Origin: Kineosporiaceae bacterium
GTDB taxonomy: Bacteria; Actinomycetota; Actinomycetes; Actinomycetales; Kineosporiaceae
Assembly: GCA_016794595.1 (NCBI GenBank)
Contig: JAEUJN010000066.1
Span: 1-64,000, forward strand
Length of the DNA: 64,000 nucleotides
Direction: 5' to 3'
Shown here: positions 44,980 through 54,062 of the stretch, piece by piece
How positions within the stretch are numbered: position 1 is the stretch's first letter
Layout: the number at the start of each line of letters is the position of its first letter
Position numbers and translations under genes: made by a program
Notes under the pieces: model-generated
The model's database searches: none
Told to the model about the DNA's origin: nothing
Seen by the model: the letters and a program-made list of their open reading frames with translations, nothing else

Positions 44980-47246
44980 CACCGCCCACCGCCGTCCCCA
45001 ACGGAACCCGGTGCACCCAGCCCGGGTGCACCGGCACCATCCAGGACGGGTACTGCGACGTCTGTGGCAGCCCGGCCGGCGCCCCGGTCGTGCCGGCCGC
45101 CTCGTCGGCCTCCGCCGCCGGCGGGCCCTCCGACGAGGGCGCGGCGGGCGGGACGCCGTCCACCGCCAGCAAGATCACCTCCTCCAACCGGCTGGAGAGC
45201 ATCCCGATCGGCTCGGCCCGCGCCGGTGGCACCCGGGCGACCCGCAGCGTCGGCACCGGCTCGACCCGGCTGCGCGGGGCGCGGCTCGGGGCCGGGCTGA
45301 CGTTCGTGCCGCCGGTGCCCGCGCTGGACCCCGAGGCCGCGATCATGAAGGACCCGCAGGTCCCGGAGGACCGGCGGTTCTGCCCGAGCTGCGGCACGCC
45401 GGTCGGCCGCTCCCGCGAGGGGCGTCCCGGCCGGTTGGAGGGTTTCTGCCCCCAGTGCCGAAACCCGTTCTCGTTCACCCCGAAACTCAGGCCCGGTGAC
45501 CTGGTCGGCGGCCAGTACGAGGTGGCCGGCTGCCTGGCGCACGGCGGCCTGGGGTGGATCTACCTCGCCCGGGACGTCGTGCTCGGCCGGCGCTGGGTGG
45601 TGCTCAAGGGCCTGCTGAACTCCGGGGACGCCGACGCCTACGCGGCCGCGATCGCCGAGCGGGAGTTCCTGGCCAAGGTCGAGCACCCACTCATCGTGGA
45701 GATCTTCAACTTCGCCCAGCACGAGGGCGCCGGCTACATCGTGATGGAGTACATCGGCGGCACGTCCCTGAAAGACCTTCTCAAGCAACGGATGCAGCGT
45801 GCCGGCCGGTACGACCCGATCCCGGTCGACCAGGCGATCGCCTACCTGCTGGAGATCCTGCCGGCGTTCACCTACCTGCACGACCAGGGCCTGCTCTACT
45901 GCGACTTCAAGCCGGACAACATCATCCAGGTCGGTGACGCGGTCAAGCTGATCGACCTGGGCGGCGTCCGGCGGATCGACGACCTGGACTCCCCGATCTA
46001 CGGCACGGTCGGCTACCAGGCCCCCGAGGTGCCCACCACCGGCCCCTCGATCGCCTCGGACATCTACACCATCGGCCGCACGCTGGCCGTGCTGGTGATG
46101 GAGTTCCGCGGGTACCAGTCCACCTACGCCACCTCGCTGCCCCCCGTGGCCGAGATGCCGCTGTTCCAGCAGTACGACTCGCTGTTCCGCCTGCTGGCCA
46201 AGGCCTGCGCCCTCGATCCGAACGACCGGTTCCAGTCGGCGGACGAGTTGCGGGTGCAGCTGCTCGGCGTCCTGCGCGAGATCGTCGCCCTCGACCGGCC
46301 CGACTCCGGGGTCGCCCAGCACTCGACCGCCTCGGTGCTGTTCGAGGTGCCGGTGGTCTCCGGGGACACCCTGTCCTGGACCGAGTTGCCCGCGCTGCGG
46401 GTGGACGCCTCGGACCCGCAGGCCGCCTGGCTGGCCGGGCTGTCGGTGACCGAACCCGTCGCCCGCTGGACCGAGCTGGCCAAGCAGCCCAGCCCGAGCG
46501 TCGAGGTGCGCCTGGCGATGATCCGGGCCGCGCTCGAGGCGGGCCGGCACGACCTGGCCGACGGCACCGTGCAGGAGATGCTGAAGACCGACCCCTGGGA
46601 GTGGCGCGCGGTCTGGATGAACGGGTTGAGCGCGCTCGACCTGGGCAACGCGGCAGCCGCCCGGGCGGCGTTCAACGCCGTCTACGGCCAGGTACCGGGG
46701 GAGCTGGCCCCCAAGCTGGCTCTCGCGCTGGCCTGCGAGCTGAGCGGGGAGGGCGAGGTCGCCGAGTCGCTCTACCTGACCTGTGCCCGCACGGACGCCA
46801 ACTACACCGCCCCGGCGGCCTTCGGGATGGCCCGGATCCGGCTGAACCGCGGCGAGGTCGACGGTGCCGTGGCCGCCCTGGATCTGGTGCCCTCGACCAG
46901 CCGGGCCTTCGTCGAGGCGCGGCGGCAACGGGCCGGGCTGCTCGCCGGTTCGGGGCGGGGGCTGGCCGGGCTGGCCGAGGCGCTGGACAGCGTCTCCTCG
47001 GTCACCATCGAACCGCTGGACCGGGCCCGGCTGGAGGTCAACGTGCTGGGTGCCGCACTGCGGCACGTGCTGGACAAGGGACCCCAGGAGTCGATCATGA
47101 TCGGTGGCCACCCCGCGCGGGAGACCTCGTTGCGCGACGCCGTCGAGGGCGCCTATCGGCGGCTGGCGACGATGGAACCCGACACCGACGAGCGGGTTCG
47201 GCTGGTGGACGCGGCCAACGAGGTACGGCGGTGGACCCTGCGATGA
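44976..47246 (+). CDS. pknG: serine/threonine protein kinase PknG
   Basis: A 756-aa soluble kinase (M. tuberculosis 750 aa). Order: an N-terminal zinc ribbon (Cys13, 18, 27, 30) absent from mycobacterial PknG; Thr/Arg-rich tail; rubredoxin-like domain (Cys136, 139, 158, 161, in FCPSCGTPVGRS and FCPQCRNPFSF); kinase domain with GCLAHGGLGWIYLA, Lys211 in VVLKGL, non-RD catalytic loop YCDFKPDN and DLGGV for DFG; then TPRs ending with EVRRWTLR. GELAPKLALALACEL is near-identical to the mycobacterial repeat. In actinobacteria PknG phosphorylates GarA/OdhI to control 2-oxoglutarate flux. Overlaps neighbours by 4 nt. Confidence 0.95.
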   Translation: MTPPTAVPNGTRCTQPGCTGTIQDGYCDVCGSPAGAPVVPAASSASAAGGPSDEGAAGGTPSTASKITSSNRLESIPIGSARAGGTRATRSVGTGSTRLRGARLGAGLTFVPPVPALDPEAAIMKDPQVPEDRRFCPSCGTPVGRSREGRPGRLEGFCPQCRNPFSFTPKLRPGDLVGGQYEVAGCLAHGGLGWIYLARDVVLGRRWVVLKGLLNSGDADAYAAAIAEREFLAKVEHPLIVEIFNFAQHEGAGYIVMEYIGGTSLKDLLKQRMQRAGRYDPIPVDQAIAYLLEILPAFTYLHDQGLLYCDFKPDNIIQVGDAVKLIDLGGVRRIDDLDSPIYGTVGYQAPEVPTTGPSIASDIYTIGRTLAVLVMEFRGYQSTYATSLPPVAEMPLFQQYDSLFRLLAKACALDPNDRFQSADELRVQLLGVLREIVALDRPDSGVAQHSTASVLFEVPVVSGDTLSWTELPALRVDASDPQAAWLAGLSVTEPVARWTELAKQPSPSVEVRLAMIRAALEAGRHDLADGTVQEMLKTDPWEWRAVWMNGLSALDLGNAAAARAAFNAVYGQVPGELAPKLALALACELSGEGEVAESLYLTCARTDANYTAPAAFGMARIRLNRGEVDGAVAALDLVPSTSRAFVEARRQRAGLLAGSGRGLAGLAEALDSVSSVTIEPLDRARLEVNVLGAALRHVLDKGPQESIMIGGHPARETSLRDAVEGAYRRLATMEPDTDERVRLVDAANEVRRWTLR

Positions 47247-49051
47247 GCACCGATCCGACCATGACGGCGGACGGCGCGCCGGTGGCGTCCTGCCCCGTGT
47301 GCGGTGGTGAGGTCACCCCGCAGGAGAGGTTCTGCGAGAACTGCGGAGCCGAGATCGCCTCCGGAACCGCTTCTGCCGCAACGGCCCCCGGGGAGCCGGC
47401 AGGGGGTGCCGGGCCGGTTCCCGGGGCCGCTCCCGGTGCGGCCCACCCTCCCACGGCGGTGCCCACCCCAGGGGGCACCGTGCACGACGGCACGCTGCTG
47501 GACGACCTGACCGCCGCCGCCACCGATCGAGCCCGTCACCCGGGATCGCGCCCGGACGTGCTGCAGGTCAGTGACGCCGATCTGAGCCTGGTCCCGGCCA
47601 CCTGCGCGCAGTGTCAGGGAACGGTGGCCCCGGACGGCTACTGCGAGCAGTGTGGCCAGGCAGCGCCCCGGCTGCGCGATCACTGGCGTGACCAGCCGGC
47701 GTCCTGGTTGGCGGCCGTGTGTGATCGCGGCATCCGGCACACCCGCAACGAGGACGCCATGGCCGTCGCGGCGGCGCTGGTGCCGGGCAGCCTGGGGGCG
47801 ATCGTGGTCTGCGACGGGGTCTCGATGGCGATCGACTCCGACCGGGCCAGCCTGGCCGCCGCCCGGGCGGGCCGGGACGCGCTGATCGAGGGGCTCAGCG
47901 CCCGCTCGTTCGCGACGCCCGCGACGTCGGCGACGCCCGTTGGTGGCGTATCCGGACCGGCCGGCCAGGCCGGACCGGCCGGATCGGCTGCGACCCCGGG
48001 CGCGGCGTCGGGCCCGCTGGACGACGACGCGATGCCGGGCGGGCGCAGCGCGCAGCAGGTGGCCCGGGCCGGGGAGTTCACCGCGCGGATCCTGGCCGCC
48101 GGGGCCGCCGCCCAGGCGCGGGCGGCCGAGGCCGGGGCCGGCGTCCCCGAGGGCAAGAGCCCGCCGTCCTGCACCTTCGTGGCCGCCCTGGTCGAGCGAG
48201 CCGTCCACGCCGGCCCGGGACTGCTGGTGGCCGGCTGGGTCGGGGACAGCCGGGCCTACTGGATCCCGGACGAGGGCGTCGCCGGTCAGGTCAGCGTCGA
48301 TGACTCCTGGGCCGCCGAGGCGATCGCGCAGGGCGTGCCCCGGGCCGAGGCGGAGCACATGCCGCAGTCCCACGCGATCACCCGCTGGCTGGGGGCCGAC
48401 GCCCACGACCCCGTGCCGCGGACCGCCGTCCGGGCCCTCGACCGCCCGGGCTGGGTGCTGCTCTGCTCGGACGGGTTGTGGAACTACGCCTCCGAGGCCG
48501 CGGAACTGGCCGAGCTGGTGCACGCGGCGAGCGCCCCGCCGGGGGATCCCGCGGCCCTGGCCGAGGAGCTGGTCGCCTGGGCGATCGCCCAGGGCGGTCA
48601 GGACAACATCACGGTGGCCCTGGCCCGGTTCGACCCGGAGGCGACCACGGACGTCGTCCCGGCGCCGCCCCCGGTGCACCCGGTGGTGGTCGCCTCGCCC
48701 GGTGCGGCCTCCGGCGGGCCGGACGGCACGGCCGGGGACGGCGCGGGGCACGGCGCGGGGGACGGCGCCGTCCCGGACCCGAGCACGACCCTGGAGGAGC
48801 CCCCGAGCGCGCCCCTCTGGGGGACGCCCCCACCGGCGCCGATCCAGCCGCCCGCTGTTCAACCACCTCCGGCGCCCGCCGTGCATCCTCCCCCCGTGCA
48901 GCCGCCTGCGGTGCCCCCGGTGGAGCCGCCCCCGGTTCAACCCGCAGTGCAGCCGGTGCAGCCACCGACCGTCCCCAGCCAGGGCGGCTCGCCGGAGAGC
49001 GACCCACCACCCGGCGCGGCCGGTACGCCACCGGCAGCCGGTCCGTCGTGA
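47243..49051 (+). CDS. PP2C-type protein phosphatase with N-terminal zinc ribbons
   Basis: A 602-aa protein. Two zinc ribbons (CPVCGG...FCENCG near 17-35 and CAQCQG...YCEQCG near 117-135) precede a PP2C domain (about 155-460) with the metal/phosphate motifs CDRGIRHTRNEDAMAV, VVCDGVSMA, GWVGDSRAYW, LLCSDGLWNY and GGQDNITVAL. A Pro/Gln/Val-rich tail of about 140 residues follows. It is translated from the ATGA at the pknG stop and is the natural antagonist of PknG, probably dephosphorylating PknG or the FHA protein. Confidence 0.9.
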   Translation: MSTDPTMTADGAPVASCPVCGGEVTPQERFCENCGAEIASGTASAATAPGEPAGGAGPVPGAAPGAAHPPTAVPTPGGTVHDGTLLDDLTAAATDRARHPGSRPDVLQVSDADLSLVPATCAQCQGTVAPDGYCEQCGQAAPRLRDHWRDQPASWLAAVCDRGIRHTRNEDAMAVAAALVPGSLGAIVVCDGVSMAIDSDRASLAAARAGRDALIEGLSARSFATPATSATPVGGVSGPAGQAGPAGSAATPGAASGPLDDDAMPGGRSAQQVARAGEFTARILAAGAAAQARAAEAGAGVPEGKSPPSCTFVAALVERAVHAGPGLLVAGWVGDSRAYWIPDEGVAGQVSVDDSWAAEAIAQGVPRAEAEHMPQSHAITRWLGADAHDPVPRTAVRALDRPGWVLLCSDGLWNYASEAAELAELVHAASAPPGDPAALAEELVAWAIAQGGQDNITVALARFDPEATTDVVPAPPPVHPVVVASPGAASGGPDGTAGDGAGHGAGDGAVPDPSTTLEEPPSAPLWGTPPPAPIQPPAVQPPPAPAVHPPPVQPPAVPPVEPPPVQPAVQPVQPPTVPSQGGSPESDPPPGAAGTPPAAGPS

Positions 49052-49137
49052 TCGGATGAGCGGTGACATCGTCGGCGTGGTCGGATGAGGCGGAAGCGGC
49101 GGTCGGATGACCCCGGATCGATTGTGAGGTGATCGGC

Positions 49138-50418
49138 GTGGCCCAGTTCACCGCCGAGGTGTTCCAGAACGAGTTCCTGCCCGACGGCGGCACCGACGTG
49201 CACGCCGTGGTGACCATCACCTGCGCCGGTGCCGGTGAGGCCGGCCGGGGCGAGGGCGGCGAGGCCGCCGAGCTGATCATCGTCGACACCTCGGGGTCGA
49301 TGCAGGGCGACAAGATCTACGCCGCCCAGACCGCGGCCGCCGCGGCGATCGACCAGATCCTGGACGGCACCTGGTTCGGCATCGTCGCCGGCACCGACGG
49401 CGCCACCCGGGTGTTTCCCTACCCGAACGCCGAGACCGCGCTGGTGCGGATGGAGCCCGGTGCCCGGGCCGAGGCCAAGCGGGCGATCGGCCGGCTGGTC
49501 GCCGGAGGCGGCACGGCGATGGGTTCCTGGCTCCGGCTGGCCAAGCGGATCTTCGAGAGCGTCCCCCGGGCCACCCAGCGGCACGCGATCCTGCTCACCG
49601 ACGGCCGCAACCAGAGCGAGCCGCCCGAGGTGCTGGCCTCCTCGGTGCGCGATGCGCAGGGGGTGTTCCAGTGCGACTGCCGCGGGGCGGGCGTGGACTG
49701 GGACGTCGCCGAGCTGCGGGGGGTCTCGACCGCGCTGCTGGGCACCGTCGACATCATCCCGGACGCGGCCTCGATGCCCCGGGTGTTCGCCGAGCTGATG
49801 CAGCAGGCGATGAGCCGAGGGGTGGCCGACGCCCAGCTGCGGGTGTGGGCACCCCAGGGGGCTCAGGTGCTGTTCGTGCGCCAGGTCAGTCCGCAGGTCG
49901 AGGACCTCACCGGACGCCGGGTGGACGTCAACCCGCTGACCGCCGCCTTCCCGACGGGGGCCTGGGGGGATGAGTCCCGCGACTATCACGTCGCGGTCAG
50001 GTTGCCGGCCAAGCCGGTGGGCTCCGAACAGCTCGCCGCCCGGGTACAGCTCGTGGTGCGTGACCAGGTGGTCGCCGGGGGCCTGGTGAAGGCGCTCTGG
50101 TCGGACAACGACGTGCTGACGACCCGGATCAATCCCGAGGTCGCGCACTACACCGGCCAGGTCGAGCTGGCCGAGGTCATCCAGGCCGGGCTGGCCGCCC
50201 GGTCGGCGGGGGACGAGGCGACCGCGCGGATCAAGCTGGGCCGCGCCGTCCAGCTGGCCGAGGCCACCGGCAACGCCGAGGCCACCACCCGGCTGAAGAA
50301 GGTGGTCGACGTCGAGGACGCCGCGACCGGCAAGGTGACGCTCAAGCGTGACGTCGACCGGGTGGACGAGATGGCCCTGGACACCAGCTCCACCAAGACC
50401 ACCCGGGTGAAGAAGTAG
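49138..50418 (+). CDS. VWA-domain protein
   Basis: A 426-aa cytoplasmic protein with a von Willebrand A domain. The MIDAS motif is VDTSGSMQG, the Thr is in GGGTAMGSW and the Asp in LLTDGRNQS, all intact. The C-terminal half (from about VWAPQGAQVLFV) is a beta-rich region then a helical segment with charged end (TTRVKK). Similar VWA proteins accompany PP2C, FHA and TelA/TerD genes in stress-response islands. GTG at 49138 follows GAGGTGATC; GTG at 49129 would add three residues. Confidence 0.85.
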   Translation: MAQFTAEVFQNEFLPDGGTDVHAVVTITCAGAGEAGRGEGGEAAELIIVDTSGSMQGDKIYAAQTAAAAAIDQILDGTWFGIVAGTDGATRVFPYPNAETALVRMEPGARAEAKRAIGRLVAGGGTAMGSWLRLAKRIFESVPRATQRHAILLTDGRNQSEPPEVLASSVRDAQGVFQCDCRGAGVDWDVAELRGVSTALLGTVDIIPDAASMPRVFAELMQQAMSRGVADAQLRVWAPQGAQVLFVRQVSPQVEDLTGRRVDVNPLTAAFPTGAWGDESRDYHVAVRLPAKPVGSEQLAARVQLVVRDQVVAGGLVKALWSDNDVLTTRINPEVAHYTGQVELAEVIQAGLAARSAGDEATARIKLGRAVQLAEATGNAEATTRLKKVVDVEDAATGKVTLKRDVDRVDEMALDTSSTKTTRVKK

Positions 50419-50445
50419 CCCGGTGCCCGACGGAGGGGAACCTCA

Positions 50446-51507
50446 GTGACGACCTATACCTGCCCGGACGGGCACACCTCGTCCTCGGACGACTACTGCG
50501 ACGTCTGCGGCAGCCCCATGGCCGCCGGCGGGGCAGCTGCTCCGGCCGCGCCGGGCACCCCTGTGGCGCCGGCAGCGCCGGCGGCGGGTGGTCCGCCGGC
50601 GCCACCGCCCGTCCCCGGCGGCGCGGGCACGCCGTCCGGGTCGAGCCTGGACCTGGACGCCCCCGTCCCCGCCGCCTCGGCCGGCGCGGCGCCGTCCGAC
50701 CAGCTCTGCCCCAACTGCGGGTCGCTGGAACTGCCCGACGCCTTGTTCTGCGAGCACTGCGGTTATGACTTCGTGACCGGGCAGCTGCCTCGCCCGCTCG
50801 ACCCGCCGGCCGGGATGCCGGTACCCGCCCCGCCGACGTCGCCCGCCGTCCCGCCGGTCTCGCCGCCCGCCGACCCTCCCGTCGTGCCCGCGCCCGATGA
50901 CGCGGGCCAGGACGACCCGGGCGACCCGGCAGCTGCCCCCGCTCCTGCGCTGTCCCCGCCGGAGCCCGCGCCGCTGCCCGCCCCGCAGCCTGACCCGCAG
51001 CCCCTGCCGGACCCGGTCGGCGACCCGGTCGCGGTGCTCCAGCCCCCGCCGTCCGCCCCGGGGCCGGTCGTCCTGCCGCCGGCAGCCCGCACGCCGGACG
51101 GCGTGGAGTGGGTGGTCGAGGTCTGGGTCGACCCGGACTGGCACGCGGCCCAGGACGTCAACGATCCCTGCCCGTCGGCCGGCATGCCGGCCGTGGTGCC
51201 GCTGCGCCAGCGCAGCGTCCTGGTCGGTCGGACCTCGACCAGCCGGAACATCCACCCGGACGTCGACATCACCGGTGACACCGGGGTCTCGCGTCGGCAC
51301 GCCCAGCTGACCAGCGACGGAATGCGATGGTGGATCGAGGATCTGGGTTCGGCCAACGGCACCTACGTCGGGGGAGCGGGTCAGCCACTGCCCGCGGATC
51401 CGATCGTCAACCGGGTGGAACTGCTGGACGACGGCCGGGTCTACCTCGGGGCCTGGACCCGGCTGGTGGTCCGCAAGGCCTCCGCCTCCGAGCGCGCCGC
51501 CGGCTGA
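50446..51507 (+). CDS. zinc-ribbon and FHA-domain protein
   Basis: A 353-aa protein. Two N-terminal zinc ribbons (CPDGH...YCDVCG; CPNCG...FCEHCG), a very Pro-rich linker (about 115-210) and a C-terminal FHA domain with LVGRTSTSRNIHPDVDI, VSRRHAQL and LGSANGTYVG, the phosphothreonine-binding residues. It ends the PknG island and could be the phosphopeptide-binding output like GarA/OdhI, but it lacks an evident GarA-type phosphorylation motif at its N-terminus. GTG with GGAGGGGAA upstream. Confidence 0.88.
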   Translation: MTTYTCPDGHTSSSDDYCDVCGSPMAAGGAAAPAAPGTPVAPAAPAAGGPPAPPPVPGGAGTPSGSSLDLDAPVPAASAGAAPSDQLCPNCGSLELPDALFCEHCGYDFVTGQLPRPLDPPAGMPVPAPPTSPAVPPVSPPADPPVVPAPDDAGQDDPGDPAAAPAPALSPPEPAPLPAPQPDPQPLPDPVGDPVAVLQPPPSAPGPVVLPPAARTPDGVEWVVEVWVDPDWHAAQDVNDPCPSAGMPAVVPLRQRSVLVGRTSTSRNIHPDVDITGDTGVSRRHAQLTSDGMRWWIEDLGSANGTYVGGAGQPLPADPIVNRVELLDDGRVYLGAWTRLVVRKASASERAAG

Positions 51508-51519
51508 GGTCCGCAGCCA

Positions 51520-51594
51520 CTGCTCGTCCAACCGCTCGTCCAACCGCTCGTCCGACTGCTCGTCCGACCGAACAGCAGGCCGAACAGCAGGCCG
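51520..51594 (+). repeat. 12-bp tandem repeats between the FHA gene and the two-component genes
   Basis: Four 12-bp units of consensus CCGCTCGTCCRA (51520-51567) are followed by two exact copies of AACAGCAGGCCG (51571-51594) and then two GCTGCTTACG elements near 51602-51620. The 165-bp gap holds no other feature. The repeats may be simple expansions or a regulator site ahead of the response regulator. Confidence 0.8.
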
Positions 51595-51673
51595 ATGGCG
51601 AGCTGCTTACGGGCTGCTTACGAGGGGCGTGGCCGGGCCCGGACCGCGCCCGGGTGACCTACGCTCAGCGCTG

Positions 51674-52381
51674 GTGGTGAGCATCCTGCTGGTGGAGGAC
51701 GACGCGACGGTGCGCGAGGCCGTCGGCGGCTACCTGCGCCGGTCCGGTCACGCGGTGACCTGTGTCGGCGATGGGGTACGCGCGCTCGAGGAGTTCGCGG
51801 CGTCCGTCCCTGACCTGGTCCTGCTGGACCTGATGCTGCCCGGGATGAGCGGGTTCGACGTGCTGCGCCGCCTCCGGGCGCTCCGGCGGGAGACTCCGGT
51901 GATCATGCTGACCGCCAGGGGGCAGGAACACGAGCGGGTGGCAGGGCTGCAGGCCGGGGCCGACGACTACGTCACCAAACCCTTCAGCCTGCGCGAACTC
52001 GAGCTGCGCGTGCGCTCGGTGGTGCGCCGCAGCGCGCGTCCCGACCAGCCGGTCGAGCCGGTGGAGCCGGTGCTGACCAGCGGCGACCTCACGGTCGACC
52101 GGATGGCCCGGCGGGTGCTGCGGGGCGGGCGAGAACTGATGCTCACCGCCCGCGAGTTCGACCTGCTCGCCTGGTTGGTGGCCCACCCGGGGGTGGTCGC
52201 CGGACGCGATCAGCTGATCCGTGAGGTGTGGGGCTGGGAGGTCGGGGATGAGTCGACGGTGACCGTCCACGTCCGGCGCCTGCGCGAGAAGGTCGAGCCG
52301 GATCCGTCCCGGCCCACCCGGCTGGTCACCGTGTTCGGTCGCGGCTACCGCTGGGACGTCCCCGCCGGGGAGAGCGGGTGA
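51674..52381 (+). CDS. OmpR-family response regulator
   Basis: A 235-aa regulator: receiver domain (SILLVEDDATVREAV, phosphoacceptor Asp in LVLLDLMLPGMSG, switch Thr in VIMLTARG, Lys in DDYVTKPFS) and a winged-helix domain ending STVTVHVRRLREKVEPDPSRP...TVFGRGYRWDVP. GTG at 51674 or the adjacent GTG at 51677 is the start. It overlaps the histidine kinase by GTGA. Confidence 0.93.
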   Translation: MVSILLVEDDATVREAVGGYLRRSGHAVTCVGDGVRALEEFAASVPDLVLLDLMLPGMSGFDVLRRLRALRRETPVIMLTARGQEHERVAGLQAGADDYVTKPFSLRELELRVRSVVRRSARPDQPVEPVEPVLTSGDLTVDRMARRVLRGGRELMLTAREFDLLAWLVAHPGVVAGRDQLIREVWGWEVGDESTVTVHVRRLREKVEPDPSRPTRLVTVFGRGYRWDVPAGESG

Positions 52382-53430
52382 GACCCGAACTCAGCGCCGT
52401 CCTGGTCTCGGCCGCGACCACGGCAGCCGTTGCCTCGGCCGGGGCGTTCGGGGTGTGGCGGATGGCGGCCGAGAGGCCGGCCGCTGCCGCGCGGGCGGCT
52501 CCCGCGGTGGTGGTCGCGGCCCTGGCCGCCGGGGTGGCCGTGGCCACCCGGGCCATGGTGGTCGCCGAGGACGACTACCGCACCGTGCTGTTCGTGCTCG
52601 CGGCCGGCGCGCCGATGGCGGCCCTGATCGGGGTGCTGCTCGCCCGACGGGTCTCGGCGATGCAGACCCTGGCGGCTCGGGAGCGGGCCGACCGCCTGCG
52701 GGCCGAACAGGTCGAGGCCTCACGCCGCGAGACCATCGGGTGGCTCTCGCACGACCTGCGCACGCCCCTGGCCGGCGTCCGGGCGCTGGCAGAGTCGGTG
52801 CAGGAGGACATGGTCGACGATCCCCGGGCCGCGGCCGAGCGGATCGTGCGCGAGGTGGACCGGCTCGGCGCCATGGTCGATGACCTCGCCGAACTCTCCC
52901 GGGTCCACGCCCTGCCGGACGATGCCGTCCGGGACGCCGTCCGCGCCCGCGAGCGGGTGTGCGTGGACGACGTGGTCTCGGACGCCGTCGAGTCGGTGTC
53001 GCCGGTGGCCGACCTCGCCGGGGTGAGCATCCGGGCGGGTGCCCTCTGCGGTGCGAGCGCCCATCTCGACCCGACCTCGGTGGGCCGTGCGGTGACGAAC
53101 CTGGTGCGCAACGCCGTCCAGCACAGCCCCGCAGGCACGGTGACCATCGGCACGCGCCGCGACGGGGACTGGGTCGACATCGTCGTCGACGACGCCTGTG
53201 GCGGGATTCCCGAGGCGGAGCTGGACCGGGTGTTCGAGGCGGGGTGGCGCGGTGACCCCGCCCGCCGCTCGTCCGCCGGGGTGCTGCCGGCCGGCTCCGG
53301 CGGGGGCGGCATGGGGCTGGGCCTGGCGATCGTGGCCGAGGTCGCCCGCGCCCACGCGGGCTCGGTGAGCGCGCGCAACCGGGAGGACGGCACCGGCTGC
53401 ACCTTCGTGCTCCGCCTGCGTGCCGACTGA
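52378..53430 (+). CDS. sensor histidine kinase
   Basis: A 350-aa membrane kinase with two N-terminal transmembrane helices and almost no extracytoplasmic loop, so it likely senses membrane state or a partner. H-box IGWLSHDLRTPLAGV (His about 124), N-box TNLVRNAVQHSP, G1 VDDACGGIPEAE and G2 GGMGLGLAIVAEV are intact. It pairs with the upstream OmpR-type regulator; the thioredoxin-lipoprotein gene begins 103 bp later and may be its target. Confidence 0.9.
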   Translation: MRPELSAVLVSAATTAAVASAGAFGVWRMAAERPAAAARAAPAVVVAALAAGVAVATRAMVVAEDDYRTVLFVLAAGAPMAALIGVLLARRVSAMQTLAARERADRLRAEQVEASRRETIGWLSHDLRTPLAGVRALAESVQEDMVDDPRAAAERIVREVDRLGAMVDDLAELSRVHALPDDAVRDAVRARERVCVDDVVSDAVESVSPVADLAGVSIRAGALCGASAHLDPTSVGRAVTNLVRNAVQHSPAGTVTIGTRRDGDWVDIVVDDACGGIPEAELDRVFEAGWRGDPARRSSAGVLPAGSGGGGMGLGLAIVAEVARAHAGSVSARNREDGTGCTFVLRLRAD

Positions 53431-53533
53431 CCTCTTACGAGGTCGTGACGGATCACGGCCGGGCCTGCTCTCGGTGTCCGAGAACCGGTTTGCTGAGTCG
53501 GGAAGACACCCTCACCTCGAGAAGGAGACCCCC

Positions 53534-54031
53534 GTGCGGATCACCCCCGTCCTCGTCCTGGTCGCCACCCTGTCCCTGGCCGCCTGCGGTGGGACCGACA
53601 CCGGCACCGACGCCGGCACCGGTTCGGCCGCAGCGCCGGCGACCTCGGCGGCCGCTGCCGGGGCCGGCCCGGCCGCCGCGACCCCGGCCGACCCCTCCGC
53701 CGGTGCGGTGACCGCGATGCCGGCCGGCGCCTACCTCACCCAGGCGGACTACGAGCGGGACCCGGCGGCCCGCGCCGGCACGAGGGTCGTCTACTTCTTC
53801 CACGCCACCTGGTGCCCCGACTGCAAGGCCACCGATGCCTCGCTCACCGCCGACGGCGTCCCGGCCGGGCTGACCGTGGTCAAGGTCGACTACGACACGG
53901 CCACCGAGCTGCGCAAGACCTACGGGATCACCCAGCAGCACACCTTCGTCCAGGTCGGCGCGGACGGCGCCCAACTGGCGAAGTGGACCGGCACGAAGTC
54001 CGGCGAGTCGATCAAGGCCAAGACCCTCTGA
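53534..54031 (+). CDS. thioredoxin-like lipoprotein
   Basis: A 165-aa lipoprotein with lipobox LSLAAC (Cys18), a long Ala/Gly/Thr linker and a thioredoxin fold. The redox motif is CPDC (Cys94, Cys97) in FFHATWCPDCKATD, and the cis-Pro position is occupied by His/Thr in QQHTFVQVG instead of Pro, which would alter redox properties. AAGGAG precedes GTG. It sits 31 bp upstream of ccdA, which would supply reducing power. Confidence 0.85.
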   Translation: MRITPVLVLVATLSLAACGGTDTGTDAGTGSAAAPATSAAAAGAGPAAATPADPSAGAVTAMPAGAYLTQADYERDPAARAGTRVVYFFHATWCPDCKATDASLTADGVPAGLTVVKVDYDTATELRKTYGITQQHTFVQVGADGAQLAKWTGTKSGESIKAKTL

Positions 54032-54062
54032 TGGCACGCGACCACGCGAGGCGGGTCGCCTG

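Noticed and set aside
51520-51594. Tandem 12-bp repeats as a CRISPR array
   Set aside because: Units are contiguous with no unique spacers and no cas genes are present.
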